Assembly: GCA_965544035.1 (NCBI GenBank)
Contig: CBEULR010000002.1
Span: 149,600-213,599 of the forward strand
Reading direction: 5' to 3'
Origin: CBEULR01 sp965544035
GTDB lineage: Bacteria; Bacillota; Desulfotomaculia; Desulfotomaculales; Desulforudaceae
Length of the DNA: 64,000 bases
This document shows, one piece after another, positions 52,365-62,500 of this stretch (the first letter of the stretch is position 1; each line of letters starts with the position of its first letter). The translations under genes and the position numbers were made by a program. Under the pieces are notes generated by a model. That model was not told the DNA's origin, searched no databases, and was given only the letters and a program-made list of their open reading frames with translations.

Positions 52365-53960
52365 ATGCATAAAACCAATAAACAGGCAGAGGCAGGCGAC
52401 TTCGCCCGTCTATCGGCACGTTATCTGATTACCGCAATACTTCAGCTGGATTCGGCAGCCCACATCGGCGGTATTACAGACAGCAGTATTGTGGATATGG
52501 AATTATTGCGGATTCCAACACACCACAACGGAGACCAAACTGACGGAGACCAAACTAAAGAAATGATCATTCTTCCGGGGAGTTCACTCGCCGGTGCCTT
52601 GCGCAATTACGTGTGTGATTACTTATTGGGCTATGGTGTTCCCGAGAAAAAAGGTCTTTCCGGGAAACAATCGGACGGCCTCGCACCATACATCCGTACC
52701 TTATTCGGTGGCTCACGCGGTGAAACTGATCCGGCGCAGAGCCTAGTATCGGTATTCGACAGCCCCCTTATCGAAGACAATCCGCAGGTGGAAATCCGCG
52801 ACGGTGTTGCACTGGATCCGGAAACCGGCCGGGCCGCCGATTCATACAAGTATGATTTGGAAGTGCTTCCCCAAGGCAGCCGTTTCCGGATTCACCTGGA
52901 ATTAATTGTTCCGCAGAATGTATCGGAAAATGAACTACTCTCTCTGCTGGCACTTGCCCTTTCAGGCTTGGAAAAAGGCGAAATCCCGATTGGCGCACGA
53001 CGCACCAGAGGCTTTGGCGCCTGCCGCGCTTTCAGTTGGCGCGTACATCGCTTTGACCTGACCACCAAAGCCGGTTGGCTGGAATGGTTACAAACGACCC
53101 CTGCGCCGGGTGGACCCGAGCTTCAGAAGAATCTGTCAAACAGTATAATCGAAGCCATCGCTCAAGCCTATCCGGGGTTTATATACCCCAAGGAATGGAC
53201 GGATGCGCGTGATGCAATGCGCGTGGAACTGCATCTGCGCTTCCCGAGTGGTCTACTGGTGCGGAGTCCCGGCCAGACGGCTGACGCGGCCGATGCCACA
53301 CACCTTTCATCGGGTGGCCGCCCCGTGTTGCCCGGTACCAGTCTTGCCGGAGCATTGCGTAGTCGTGCGCTGCGCATTGCCCGTTTGGTACGCAGTGAAA
53401 AGGGAGACGCAGAGCAATGGGTGGAAAAGATGTTCGGCCCCCGAAACCTTACAGAAGATAACGGCGACACCGTCCCCCGATCAAGGCCGGATCAGCGCCG
53501 TGCATTACGGGCGTCTCTTCTTCGCGTTACAGAAAGCCCCATTTCCGGTGACGCCCTACAGCAACTACGGGTGGGCCGCGTGTGCATAGACCGCTTTACG
53601 GGCGGAGCTTTGGGCGGGGCTCTCTACGACGAAGAGCCGGTGTATGGCGGAGAAACAACCGTCACACTGGAGCTTCGCTGCGCCCCTGAAAACCAAGACA
53701 AGAAAGAGGCTATGCGTGGCCTGTTACTTCTCACGGTAAAAGACTTGATCACCGGTGATTTAAGCGTGGGCGGTACAGGAGGAGTCGGACGTGGAACAGC
53801 CATCGGGCGGGCGAGAATTAGCTGGAAAGAAGGAAACAAATCTAAGGAATGCATGATTGGTGCCGGTTACCAAACCGATGACCAATTAATTAACGAACTG
53901 AATCAGATGGTTAAGGCATTCCGTGATGCCGCACCACTCCCAGAGGAGGGAACAGAGTGA
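52365..53960 (+). CDS. fused Cas7-Cas7 RAMP protein
   Basis: A 531-residue protein with two RAMP domains in tandem. The first has AHIGGITDSSIVDMELLR (acid residues that could cut target RNA), ILPGSSLAGALRNYV (69-83) and IPIGARRTRGFGACRAF. The second starts near 270 and has PVLPGTSLAGALRSRALR and LSVGGTGGVGRGTAIGRA. It would supply two backbone units of the type III complex. A 15-nt tandem duplication near 52527-52556 gives the repeated peptide GDQTDGDQTK. It lies 3 nt after csx10 and overlaps the next gene by 4 nt. Confidence 0.85.
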   Translation: MHKTNKQAEAGDFARLSARYLITAILQLDSAAHIGGITDSSIVDMELLRIPTHHNGDQTDGDQTKEMIILPGSSLAGALRNYVCDYLLGYGVPEKKGLSGKQSDGLAPYIRTLFGGSRGETDPAQSLVSVFDSPLIEDNPQVEIRDGVALDPETGRAADSYKYDLEVLPQGSRFRIHLELIVPQNVSENELLSLLALALSGLEKGEIPIGARRTRGFGACRAFSWRVHRFDLTTKAGWLEWLQTTPAPGGPELQKNLSNSIIEAIAQAYPGFIYPKEWTDARDAMRVELHLRFPSGLLVRSPGQTADAADATHLSSGGRPVLPGTSLAGALRSRALRIARLVRSEKGDAEQWVEKMFGPRNLTEDNGDTVPRSRPDQRRALRASLLRVTESPISGDALQQLRVGRVCIDRFTGGALGGALYDEEPVYGGETTVTLELRCAPENQDKKEAMRGLLLLTVKDLITGDLSVGGTGGVGRGTAIGRARISWKEGNKSKECMIGAGYQTDDQLINELNQMVKAFRDAAPLPEEGTE

Positions 53961-54532
53961 AAATGAAGATCTTCGGCGCCGAACTGAAGCAAGTGCCCCA
54001 GTTAAGCATGTATCCCGCTTGCTTATACAGTAAAGAAGCGCAAGCGGACACCGGCTTTACTCCCGCCTGGGCCTTGGCTTTGTGTACCGATGGCGTGACG
54101 TGGGGAAGGCTTGAGGATACAGGATGGGTAATGGGAGATACCCACTACAAAGATCTTTGCCCGAGAGTAACCTTGGAAAACCTGCTCGAACTACGCATTT
54201 TCGGAAAAAACGGTGAACTGCTCTTGTGGCGTGAAGATTCCAGGTTATCAGGGCGGATATTAATCGATCAAGATTCGTCAGAACTGCATTACCCCCCACT
54301 AAAAGAAAAGCACATCTTACTTGGCGAACCGACAGGCGATTATCGCGGCGCTTTTTCTAGAATGAGGAACAAAGCAGGATGTGAACAAGCACTTCCCCTT
54401 ATAATTAAGAACGGTGCCCGCTGCCGCCTGATAATCAAACATTATATGACTCAAGATGCCGAAACCGGGGCGGTTCGGATAGCTGCTTCACGTTTGTCTG
54501 GTCTGGAGGTGGATACAAATGGCCGTGCATAA
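53957..54532 (+). CDS. Csx19-like type III-D accessory protein
   Basis: A 191-residue protein with WALALCTDGVTWGRLEDTGWVMG and LLELRIFGKNGELLLWRED, resembling the Csx19/TIGR03984 family found in type III-D operons, whose function is not established. It overlaps both neighbours (4 nt and 14 nt), a sign of tight coupling. The family match is from memory of its pattern and its context. Confidence 0.65.
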   Translation: MKMKIFGAELKQVPQLSMYPACLYSKEAQADTGFTPAWALALCTDGVTWGRLEDTGWVMGDTHYKDLCPRVTLENLLELRIFGKNGELLLWREDSRLSGRILIDQDSSELHYPPLKEKHILLGEPTGDYRGAFSRMRNKAGCEQALPLIIKNGARCRLIIKHYMTQDAETGAVRIAASRLSGLEVDTNGRA

Positions 54533-56240
54533 TAACCCGGGACGAGAGCGTTCCGCGCCGGCACCATTCAACTTTGTGCCGTTGCCGGAGGCAGTCTTCA
54601 TTCCAGAATCCGGGAAAGAAATCCCACCGTATGACGAATATGACCCGCAGCGCTGTTCAGGCTGGATAGATCTCCATATCACGGCGGAGACGCCCATATA
54701 CGTACGGTGCGCTCCTCCCATAGATCATACTCAACCGGATGATCACGAAACCAGTAATCCTCACCGGAGGCCGTTTTTTCACCATGGAAACCCGGCCCGA
54801 CCGGTATTGCCCGGCAGCAGTATACGCGGGATGACCCGTGCGCTGTTCGAGGTGCTGTCCTACGCGAAAATGTCCTTTGTCGACTACAACCGCAAACTGG
54901 TTTACCGGGCAGTGAGGGACACAAGTTCACTAGGTAAACTTTACCGTTCACAGTTTTTCCAAAAAGGCAAGAACACTAAGTACCCTTCACTAAAAGTACG
55001 CGCGGGCTATCTGGAAGTGAGAAACAATACTAGATACATTAAACCGGCTCGCGAAAATAAACCGGATCCTAACGGTAAATTAATTAGAATTGAGCAACAC
55101 TTATGGGAACTGTATTCCCAAGATGCTGAAATGCATCGTGGAATACCAACACGCAGGATTAACCCTGGAGACCCACTCTTTTACTTACTCGATGACCAAG
55201 GAAACCTCGTCTTCTTCGGCCCTACGATGATGTTCAGGGTGCCCTATCCCCATACCATAGGTGAGTTCGTTCCGGAGGAGCATCATAACACTCAAACCAC
55301 TGATCTGGCTCAAGCGGTGTTCGGTACAACATCCATTCGCAGTCGAGTGGTCTTCGAGGACGCACCATATGATGATTCCTTAGATAACTGCCACTTCGAC
55401 GAATGTAGCCCTAAGATCTTAAGCACACCCAAACCAACCGCATTTCAAGAGTATCTCACACAAGACAACCCGGACGATAAAGAGAAGCTCCGGCACTACG
55501 GCGACAGCCCGAAAGACACATCGTTAAGGGGATATAAATTCTATTGGCACAAGCCTTTTGACCCCAGGAAGTATTGGGAGAAACGACCAATCAAAGATAA
55601 GCAACACACTATAATACGGCCGCTGAAACCGGGAAGCACATTTTGCGGGCGCGTACGTTTCGACAATCTTTCGAAACTCGAACTAGGTGCTCTACTCACC
55701 ACCCTGGATTTGCCTGAGAATATGCGGCACAAAATCGGTATGGGAAAACCCCTCGGCATGGGTACAATCCGCATTCAGGTAGAGCTGCACCTGATAGACC
55801 GTGAGAAACGCTATGCCAGTCTAGTGGATGATCAGGGCAACTTAACTACCGGTGAGCTGAGTGCTGAGAGGAACCGAGCCGTGGCTGAAAAAGCCAAGGA
55901 CGCATTCGCCGAAGCAATACTTCGGCATTATCGGGAAAAATGCGCTTCGGAATCCAGTCAGCCAATTACCGGTTTATGGAGCATACCTCGTTTCCAGGAG
56001 TTGGCCGCCCTGCTTACCTGGGTACCCGACCGCGATGATGAACTGTTTGATTACCCTGAAGACGGTGTTAAAAGCAAGAGCTGGAAAGAACACTGGGTTA
56101 TTCCGACTCCTTGCAAAGTCATGGAACAATCACGCACTAGCAGGAAATCGCCTTCGTCGTCTTCGCCTTTCCAGAAGCCGAAAAACAAGGCGCAAACCCA
56201 GGGAACACGGAACCTTGCCCCGAAAAAGACAACCATCTGA
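54519..56240 (+). CDS. TIGR03986-type RAMP (Cas7-like) protein
   Basis: A 573-residue RAMP. Marks: ITAETPIYVRCAPP, RPVLPGSSIRGMTRALFEVLSYAKM, and the glycine-rich loop MRHKIGMGKPLGMGTIRI near residue 415. It is likely the terminal, Csm5/Cmr-like unit of the backbone. The last 30 residues (from SRKSPSSSSPFQKPK) are low complexity and stop at 56240. Directly after, in the +1 frame, is an OB/S1-like domain, which may once have been, or still be, fused to this protein. Confidence 0.82.
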   Translation: MAVHNNPGRERSAPAPFNFVPLPEAVFIPESGKEIPPYDEYDPQRCSGWIDLHITAETPIYVRCAPPIDHTQPDDHETSNPHRRPFFHHGNPARPVLPGSSIRGMTRALFEVLSYAKMSFVDYNRKLVYRAVRDTSSLGKLYRSQFFQKGKNTKYPSLKVRAGYLEVRNNTRYIKPARENKPDPNGKLIRIEQHLWELYSQDAEMHRGIPTRRINPGDPLFYLLDDQGNLVFFGPTMMFRVPYPHTIGEFVPEEHHNTQTTDLAQAVFGTTSIRSRVVFEDAPYDDSLDNCHFDECSPKILSTPKPTAFQEYLTQDNPDDKEKLRHYGDSPKDTSLRGYKFYWHKPFDPRKYWEKRPIKDKQHTIIRPLKPGSTFCGRVRFDNLSKLELGALLTTLDLPENMRHKIGMGKPLGMGTIRIQVELHLIDREKRYASLVDDQGNLTTGELSAERNRAVAEKAKDAFAEAILRHYREKCASESSQPITGLWSIPRFQELAALLTWVPDRDDELFDYPEDGVKSKSWKEHWVIPTPCKVMEQSRTSRKSPSSSSPFQKPKNKAQTQGTRNLAPKKTTI

Positions 56241-56472
56241 GAGAGACGTCTCAACAGAACAAGTACAACTGACTAAAGGTCAGCTTATACCGGGCGTCTT
56301 GACCGGAAAGACCAACAAGGGAAAATGGCGACTAGACTTAGGAGGAGGATGTTCGGGAGCAATTATCAATAGTGGTGAATTGCCTGATACACTTGGCGTT
56401 GGAGATAAGGTCACAGTACAGATATTATCAATCGCAAAGCCAAACTGTACTGTCAAATGGATAGACAAATAG
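56215..56472 (+). CDS. OB/S1-like small frame after the RAMP gene (separate gene or frameshifted domain)
   Basis: About 85 codons, TTG start possible at 56215 with a poor ribosome binding site. The peptide TKGQLIPGVLTGKTNKGKW, then GAIINSGELPD and LGVGDKVTVQILSI, has the pattern of an S1/TRAM-like OB fold that binds RNA. It is in the +1 frame relative to the RAMP gene and overlaps its last 26 nt. Loss of one base in the overlap (for example in the AAAAA run near 56222) would join the two. It can be a small separate protein, a C-terminal domain split by a frameshift, or a sequence error. Confidence 0.55.
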   Translation: MPRKRQPSERDVSTEQVQLTKGQLIPGVLTGKTNKGKWRLDLGGGCSGAIINSGELPDTLGVGDKVTVQILSIAKPNCTVKWIDK

Positions 56473-56494
56473 GCGTACGAAAGCAATCGTGTCT

Positions 56495-56526
56495 GAAGAA
56501 CCGGTAACCGCCGGTTCTTCTTTTTT
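56495..56526 (+). terminator. terminator of the type III operon
   Basis: GAAGAACCGG, 6 nt, CCGGTTCTTC, then TTTTTT: a perfect 10-bp stem and U-tract. It closes the plus-strand operon 24 nt before the distal end of CRISPR array 2. Confidence 0.92.
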
Positions 56527-56549
56527 CCAGGATGGCCAACACAACAGCC

Positions 56550-59500
56550 AATTCAGTCCTATTCCAAGGGTCGGTTACTGCAACAAGGCCGGAGCCATCG
56601 CGGGGGTGGCCACCAGTTGCTCTTTCAGTCCCCTATTCTCAGGGTCGGTTACTGCAACTAGACGACTTTGAAGATATGGCTGAACTGGACGAGGCTTTCA
56701 GTCCCCTATTCCAAGGGTCGGTCACTGCAACTGAAAGGAAGATTGGGTTGTTTAAGATTTGCTTTGACTTTCAGTCCCCTATTCTCAGGGTCGGTCACTG
56801 CAACCGAATGGAATCTGATCATGTACGGTGCGCATAAAGACACTTTCAGTCCCCTATTCCAAGGGTCGGTCACTGCAACATCTCGCCCCAAGAGATGGTT
56901 GAGAAGGTCAATCAGGTCTTTCAGTCCCCTATTCCAAGGGTCGGTCACTGCAACAGTAGGTTGTTTGCGGAGAGAGATTACCACCTACTCTTTCAGTCCC
57001 CTATTCCAAGGGTCGGTCACTGCAACGACCTTTCTGCGCGTTCCGACAAGCGCCCGGCCTTTCCTTTCAGTCCCCTATTCCAAGGGTCGGTCACTGCAAC
57101 AGGTCTCTGTCGAAACTGTCCGTGACTGGATCAAAGCCTTTCAGTCCCCTATTCCAAGGGTCGGTCACTGCAACGGAACCAAGGCGACTTTTGCACTGGT
57201 GATTTTAATATCTTTCAGTCCCCTATTCCAAGGGTCGGTCACTGCAACCTGATCAACACCGGAATTATTGCTAAAATTTTACTCTTTCAGTCCCCTATTC
57301 CAAGGGTCGGTCACTGCAACTGTTCCCACCACGCCGCCCCGATCTATGGTTTATGATCTTTCAGTCCCCTATTCCAGGGGTCGGTCACTGCAACGTCCCG
57401 GAATCTGGCGGTCGGCGCCGATGACTTTGGCTTTCAGTCCCCTATTCCAAGGGTCGGTCACTGCAACCGGTACTCGGCGTGACGCCACAGTATTTGATGG
57501 GGTCTTTCAGTCCCCTATTCCAAGGGTCGGTCACTGCAACTGTATTTGCCAGATGGCAGCGCGGTAGTTCTTGCTTTCAGTCCCCTATTCCAAGGGTCGG
57601 TCACTGCAACTACAAGGAGAGTATGTAACCCCACCCCCGGAAACGGCTTTCAGTCCCCTATTCCAAGGGTCGGTCACTGCAACCTGATCAACACCGGAAT
57701 TATTGCTAAAATTTTACTCTTTCAGTCCCCTATTCCAAGGGTCGGTCACTGCAACCCGTTGGACTTCTTTTCCCAGTACAAGTTTTTAGATCCTTTCAGT
57801 CCCCTATTCCAAGGGTCGGTCACTGCAACGCGGACACGCTGAACTTTCTGAAGTCTGTGATCCAGGCTTTCAGTCCCCTATTCCAAGGGTCGGTCACTGC
57901 AACCTTTTCCTCATGAGTGTAGCATTAGAGACCTCCGAATTCTTTCAGTCCCCTATTCCAAGGGTCGGTCACTGCAACAAAAACCTTGCCACGGATATAG
58001 GGGAGGTCCTACTCCCTTTCAGTCCCCTATTCCAAGGGTCGGTCACTGCAACTGGTCCCTAACGACCCCACCATTTATGTTAAGCAGATGTACTTTCAGT
58101 CCCCTATTCCAAGGGTCGGTCACTGCAACTCCCTTTCATTATAGTACCTTTGGTCTGCCTTGCTTAACTTTCAGTCCCCTATTCTCAGGGTCGGTTACTG
58201 CAACCAGTGCAGCGGAACAAAGTATGTGTTGCGGAGATTCTTTCAGTCCCCTATTCTCAGGGTCGGTTACTGCAACGCCGGCCGCCCAGTACCGCCGAAA
58301 CATCTCCACCTCCGCTTTCAGTCCCCTATTCTCAGGGTCGGTTACTGCAACCTCCCGGCACAGGTTAGGCGGTATGTGCCTCCTATTGACCTTTCAGTCC
58401 CCTATTCTCAGGGTCGGTTACTGCAACCGGGGGTGCTGAACCCGCAGGAGGGGACGGTGGAATGCCTTTCAGTCCCCTATTCTCAGGGTCGGTTACTGCA
58501 ACAGAGGTTGCCGTGCTAGGGACGGTGAACCTCAGTGAATCTTTCAGTCTCCTATTCTCAGGGTCGGTTACTGCAACTGGTGGTGGTGTTGGTGTGGTGC
58601 GGCGCCCCCCAGGGCTTTCAGTCCCCTATTCTCAGGGTCGGTTACTGCAACACCGTACTGAGTTCAAAGGGCGTAATATCCCAAAACTCTTTCAGTCCCC
58701 TATTCTCAGGGTCGGTTACTGCAACGCATTCCAGCCTGCGCCGCTACAAACTCTGGATCAGCTTTCAGTCCCCTATTCTCAGGGTCGGTTACTGCAACGA
58801 CCACGTACCATTACCAGGATGCCGACGGCTTCATCTTTCAGTCCCCTATTCTCAGGGTCGGTTACTGCAACACATATGCAGTGAGGAAGCGGAAGAACTG
58901 TTCTTCTTTCAGTCCCCTATTCTCAGGGTCGGTTACTGCAACGGATTCATCATTTGGTACATTCAGTCGCTACCAAGATAGCTTTCAGTCCCCTATTCTC
59001 AGGGTCGGTTACTGCAACGTTGCGCTCCCGGCATCGTAAAACACGGTGCCGTTCACTTTCAGTCCCCTATTCTCAGGGTCGGTTACTGCAACGTTTCAGC
59101 TGGTTCATGTGGTTCAATCGGTTCTGGAACCTTTCAGTCCCCTATTCTCAGGGTCGGTTACTGCAACGTTTTTGAGATTTGCTCTTGTCCGCGTCATGAA
59201 GGGACTTTCAGTCCCCTATTCTCAGGGTCGGTTACTGCAACGTTGTGGGCCAGTGTCGAGGACTCTATTCGCCTCGACCTTTCAGTCCCCTATTCTCAGG
59301 GTCGGTTACTGCAACTTTTGGTGCCACTTCAGTGCGGTATCCATTTTCAGATTTCTTTCAGTCCCCTATTCTCAGGGTCGGTTACTGCAACGCAAAAACC
59401 CCTGAACTGTGGGCGAACGCCTTGAAGCGCTTTCAGTCCCCTATTCTCAGGGTCGGTTACTGCAACCGGCGGTCAGGGACACATACCTGACCGCCATTAT

Positions 59501-62500
59501 TGCCTTTCAGTCCCCTATTCTCAGGGTCGGTTACTGCAACAGTGCAGGCCATTGACCGCCGACTCCGGCAGACCGGGCCTTTCAGTCCCCTATTCTCAGG
59601 GTCGGTTACTGCAACTGCCCACGGCGAGGGGCCATTTAGCCGCAGTTGCTCCCTTTCAGTCCCCTATTCTCAGGGTCGGTTACTGCAACCAGGCCCACCG
59701 GGTGCGGGCGAAGCGCCGGCCCCACTTTCAGTCCCCTATTCTCAGGGTCGGTTACTGCAACTGATGCTATGCGAAAAACCCTATATCAACAAGCCTCTTT
59801 CAGTCCCCTATTCTCAGGGTCGGTTACTGCAACGCTAGAAACTCCCCGGCCGATATGTCAAGCCCTCCCCCTTTCAGTCCCCTATTCTCAGGGTCGGTTA
59901 CTGCAACTATCCGTTTCGGGATCGAATCTTTCGAATACGACGAACCTTTCAGTCCCCTATTCTCAGGGTCGGTTACTGCAACTGCTCCGTCTCCTGCGTG
60001 CCAGGCATTCCGATTTTCGCTTTCAGTCCCCTATTCTCAGGGTCGGTTACTGCAACGGAGGCTTAGTCCTTCGCCGCTCGCCCCACACTTCCAACTTTCA
60101 GTCCCCTATTCTCAGGGTCGGTTACTGCAACTCGCGGTCGCCCGCCGCGTAGTGTGTCGCCGTTAGCCTTTCAGTCCCCTATTCTCAGGGTCGGTTACTG
60201 CAACCCCGAAACATTGGAACGCCAAGAGAGTGTACCCTTTTCTTTCAGTCCCCTATTCTCAGGGTCGGTTACTGCAACTTTTGATACCATTCTTCGCGCC
60301 GAACTCAAAAAACTCTTTCAGTCCCCTATTCTCAGGGTCGGTTACTGCAACGCGAATCTTACACTAGAAGGTGTTCCACATTATATCTTTCAGTCCCCTA
60401 TTCTCAGGGTCGGTTACTGCAACTGGATACGCCTTCGTAGGCGAGTGGCTGCGGGCAGCTTTCAGTCCCCTATTCTCAGGGTCGGTTACTGCAACTCCGG
60501 AAGGTTTTGAGGAAATCGCACAGCTGGTAACTTTCAGTCCCCTATTCTCAGGGTCGGTTACTGCAACGTGGTTCAGGCACAACTCTTAAAATGGCAGAGT
60601 TGGCCTTTCAGTCCCCTATTCTCAGGGTCGGTTACTGCAACGTGAGCTTTAATGAGGAATTGCCAAAATGGGAGAATCACTTTCAGTCCCCTATTCTCAG
60701 GGTCGGTTACTGCAACGTTGCACAACCTGCAATTCCGGCAGGCCGCTAGGGGGTCTTTCAGTCCCCTATTCTCAGGGTCGGTTACTGCAACAGAGTGCGA
60801 TGCGGACAGTACTTGCCGCTAAAGTCTCTTTCAGTCCCCTATTCTCAGGGTCGGTTACTGCAACCCTATGCGGCCGCACATATGGCCCGATTGTGGTGCT
60901 CTTTCAGTCCCCTATTCTCAGGGTCGGTTACTGCAACACTGACCGTCGGTAATGGGTTCGCCTTTTTCCATTTCTTTCAGTCCCCTATTCTCAGGGTCGG
61001 TTACTGCAACCCCCCTTCGGCACCAACGGTTACAACGATTTCAGTTCTTTCAGTCCCCTATTCTCAGGGTCGGTTACTGCAACTGCTATATTTACCATCA
61101 TAATTTTCAGGTATTACTGACTTTCAGTCCCCTATTCTCAGGGTCGGTTACTGCAACTTCTTGCTCCGCTCCTGGAGTGATCTGCAAATTCTTTGCTTTC
61201 AGTCCCCTATTCTCAGGGTCGGTTACTGCAACCACCCATCCCAATACAATATAATCCGTCAGTCTGTTTGACTTTCAGTCCCCTATTCTCAGGGTCGGTT
61301 ACTGCAACCGGTAGCATTAAGGACCTGGTTATTAGGATGATACTGGCTTTCAGTCCCCTATTCTCAGGGTCGGTTACTGCAACTCGTCAATCCCCCATCG
61401 AGTTTAGCCCGGATAAAATCGCTTTCAGTCCCCTATTCTCAGGGTCGGTCACTGCAACTCGGGAGCGTGGATGTCGAACAACAGCTCCAGCAGATCTTTC
61501 AGTCCCCTATTCCAAGGGTCGGTCACTGCAACTACAGGAAGCCATTAAGGTTGTGTCGGCGGCCGACGCTTTCAGTCCCCTATTCCAAGGGTCGGTCACT
61601 GCAACGTTATTACTCGGGTGGATGGGGTTGACCCGATTGATGTCTTTCAGTCCCCTATTCCAAGGGTCGGTCACTGCAACTGGTATACCTTTCGCCAATT
61701 TCTTCGCGGCTTTTGTTCTTTCAGTCCCCTATTCCAAGGGTCGGTCACTGCAACCTACCTTATCCCCTCGAACATTGACGCAGGTCAATATCTTTCAGTC
61801 CCCTATTCCAAGGGTCGGTCACTGCAACCAGAACACGGCGGGGTTAGAATGGCGGGTGCTGTTGTCTTTCAGTCCCCTATTCCAAGGGTCGGTCACTGCA
61901 ACTTCGCCCGACAAATCATGCATTTGCCGCATTTGGCAGTACTTTCAGTCCCCTATTCCAAGGGTCGGTCACTGCAACCAGTGCCAGTGGGCAAAGTGGC
62001 GGGATTGGCTAGCTCTTTCAGTCCCCTATTCTCAGGGTCGGTTACTGCAACGTAATTATCACGGGGCCGGACGGCACCGAGGAATACGCTTTCAGTCCCC
62101 TATTCCAAGGGTCGGTCACTGCAACGGCGGACGCTGGCGAAGTGGTCGGCATCCTGGTGCTTTCAGTCCCCTATTCCAAGGGTCGGTCACTGCAACATTC
62201 GTGGAGTTTTTATCAGGTTGTAGAGATAGATATCTTTCAGTCCCCTATTCCAAGGGTCGGTCACTGCAACTATCCAGACATATACGACATAGCCTCCTGT
62301 ACCTCTCTTTCAGTCCCCTATTCCAAGGGTCGGTCACTGCAACACAACGAACTGTGCACCTCCAGAGCTGGAGGATCATATCTTTCAGTCCCCTATTCCA
62401 AGGGTCGGTCACTGCAACGACACCGAGCTTCGCAGGTTCAAAGAGGCCTTCATCACTTTCAGTCCCCTATTCCAAGGGTCGGTCACTGCAACGAACGCGG

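Noticed and set aside
52527..52556. 15-nt tandem duplication in the Cas7-Cas7 gene as a functional element
   Set aside because: It stays in frame and adds a polar loop only; most likely a neutral slippage event.
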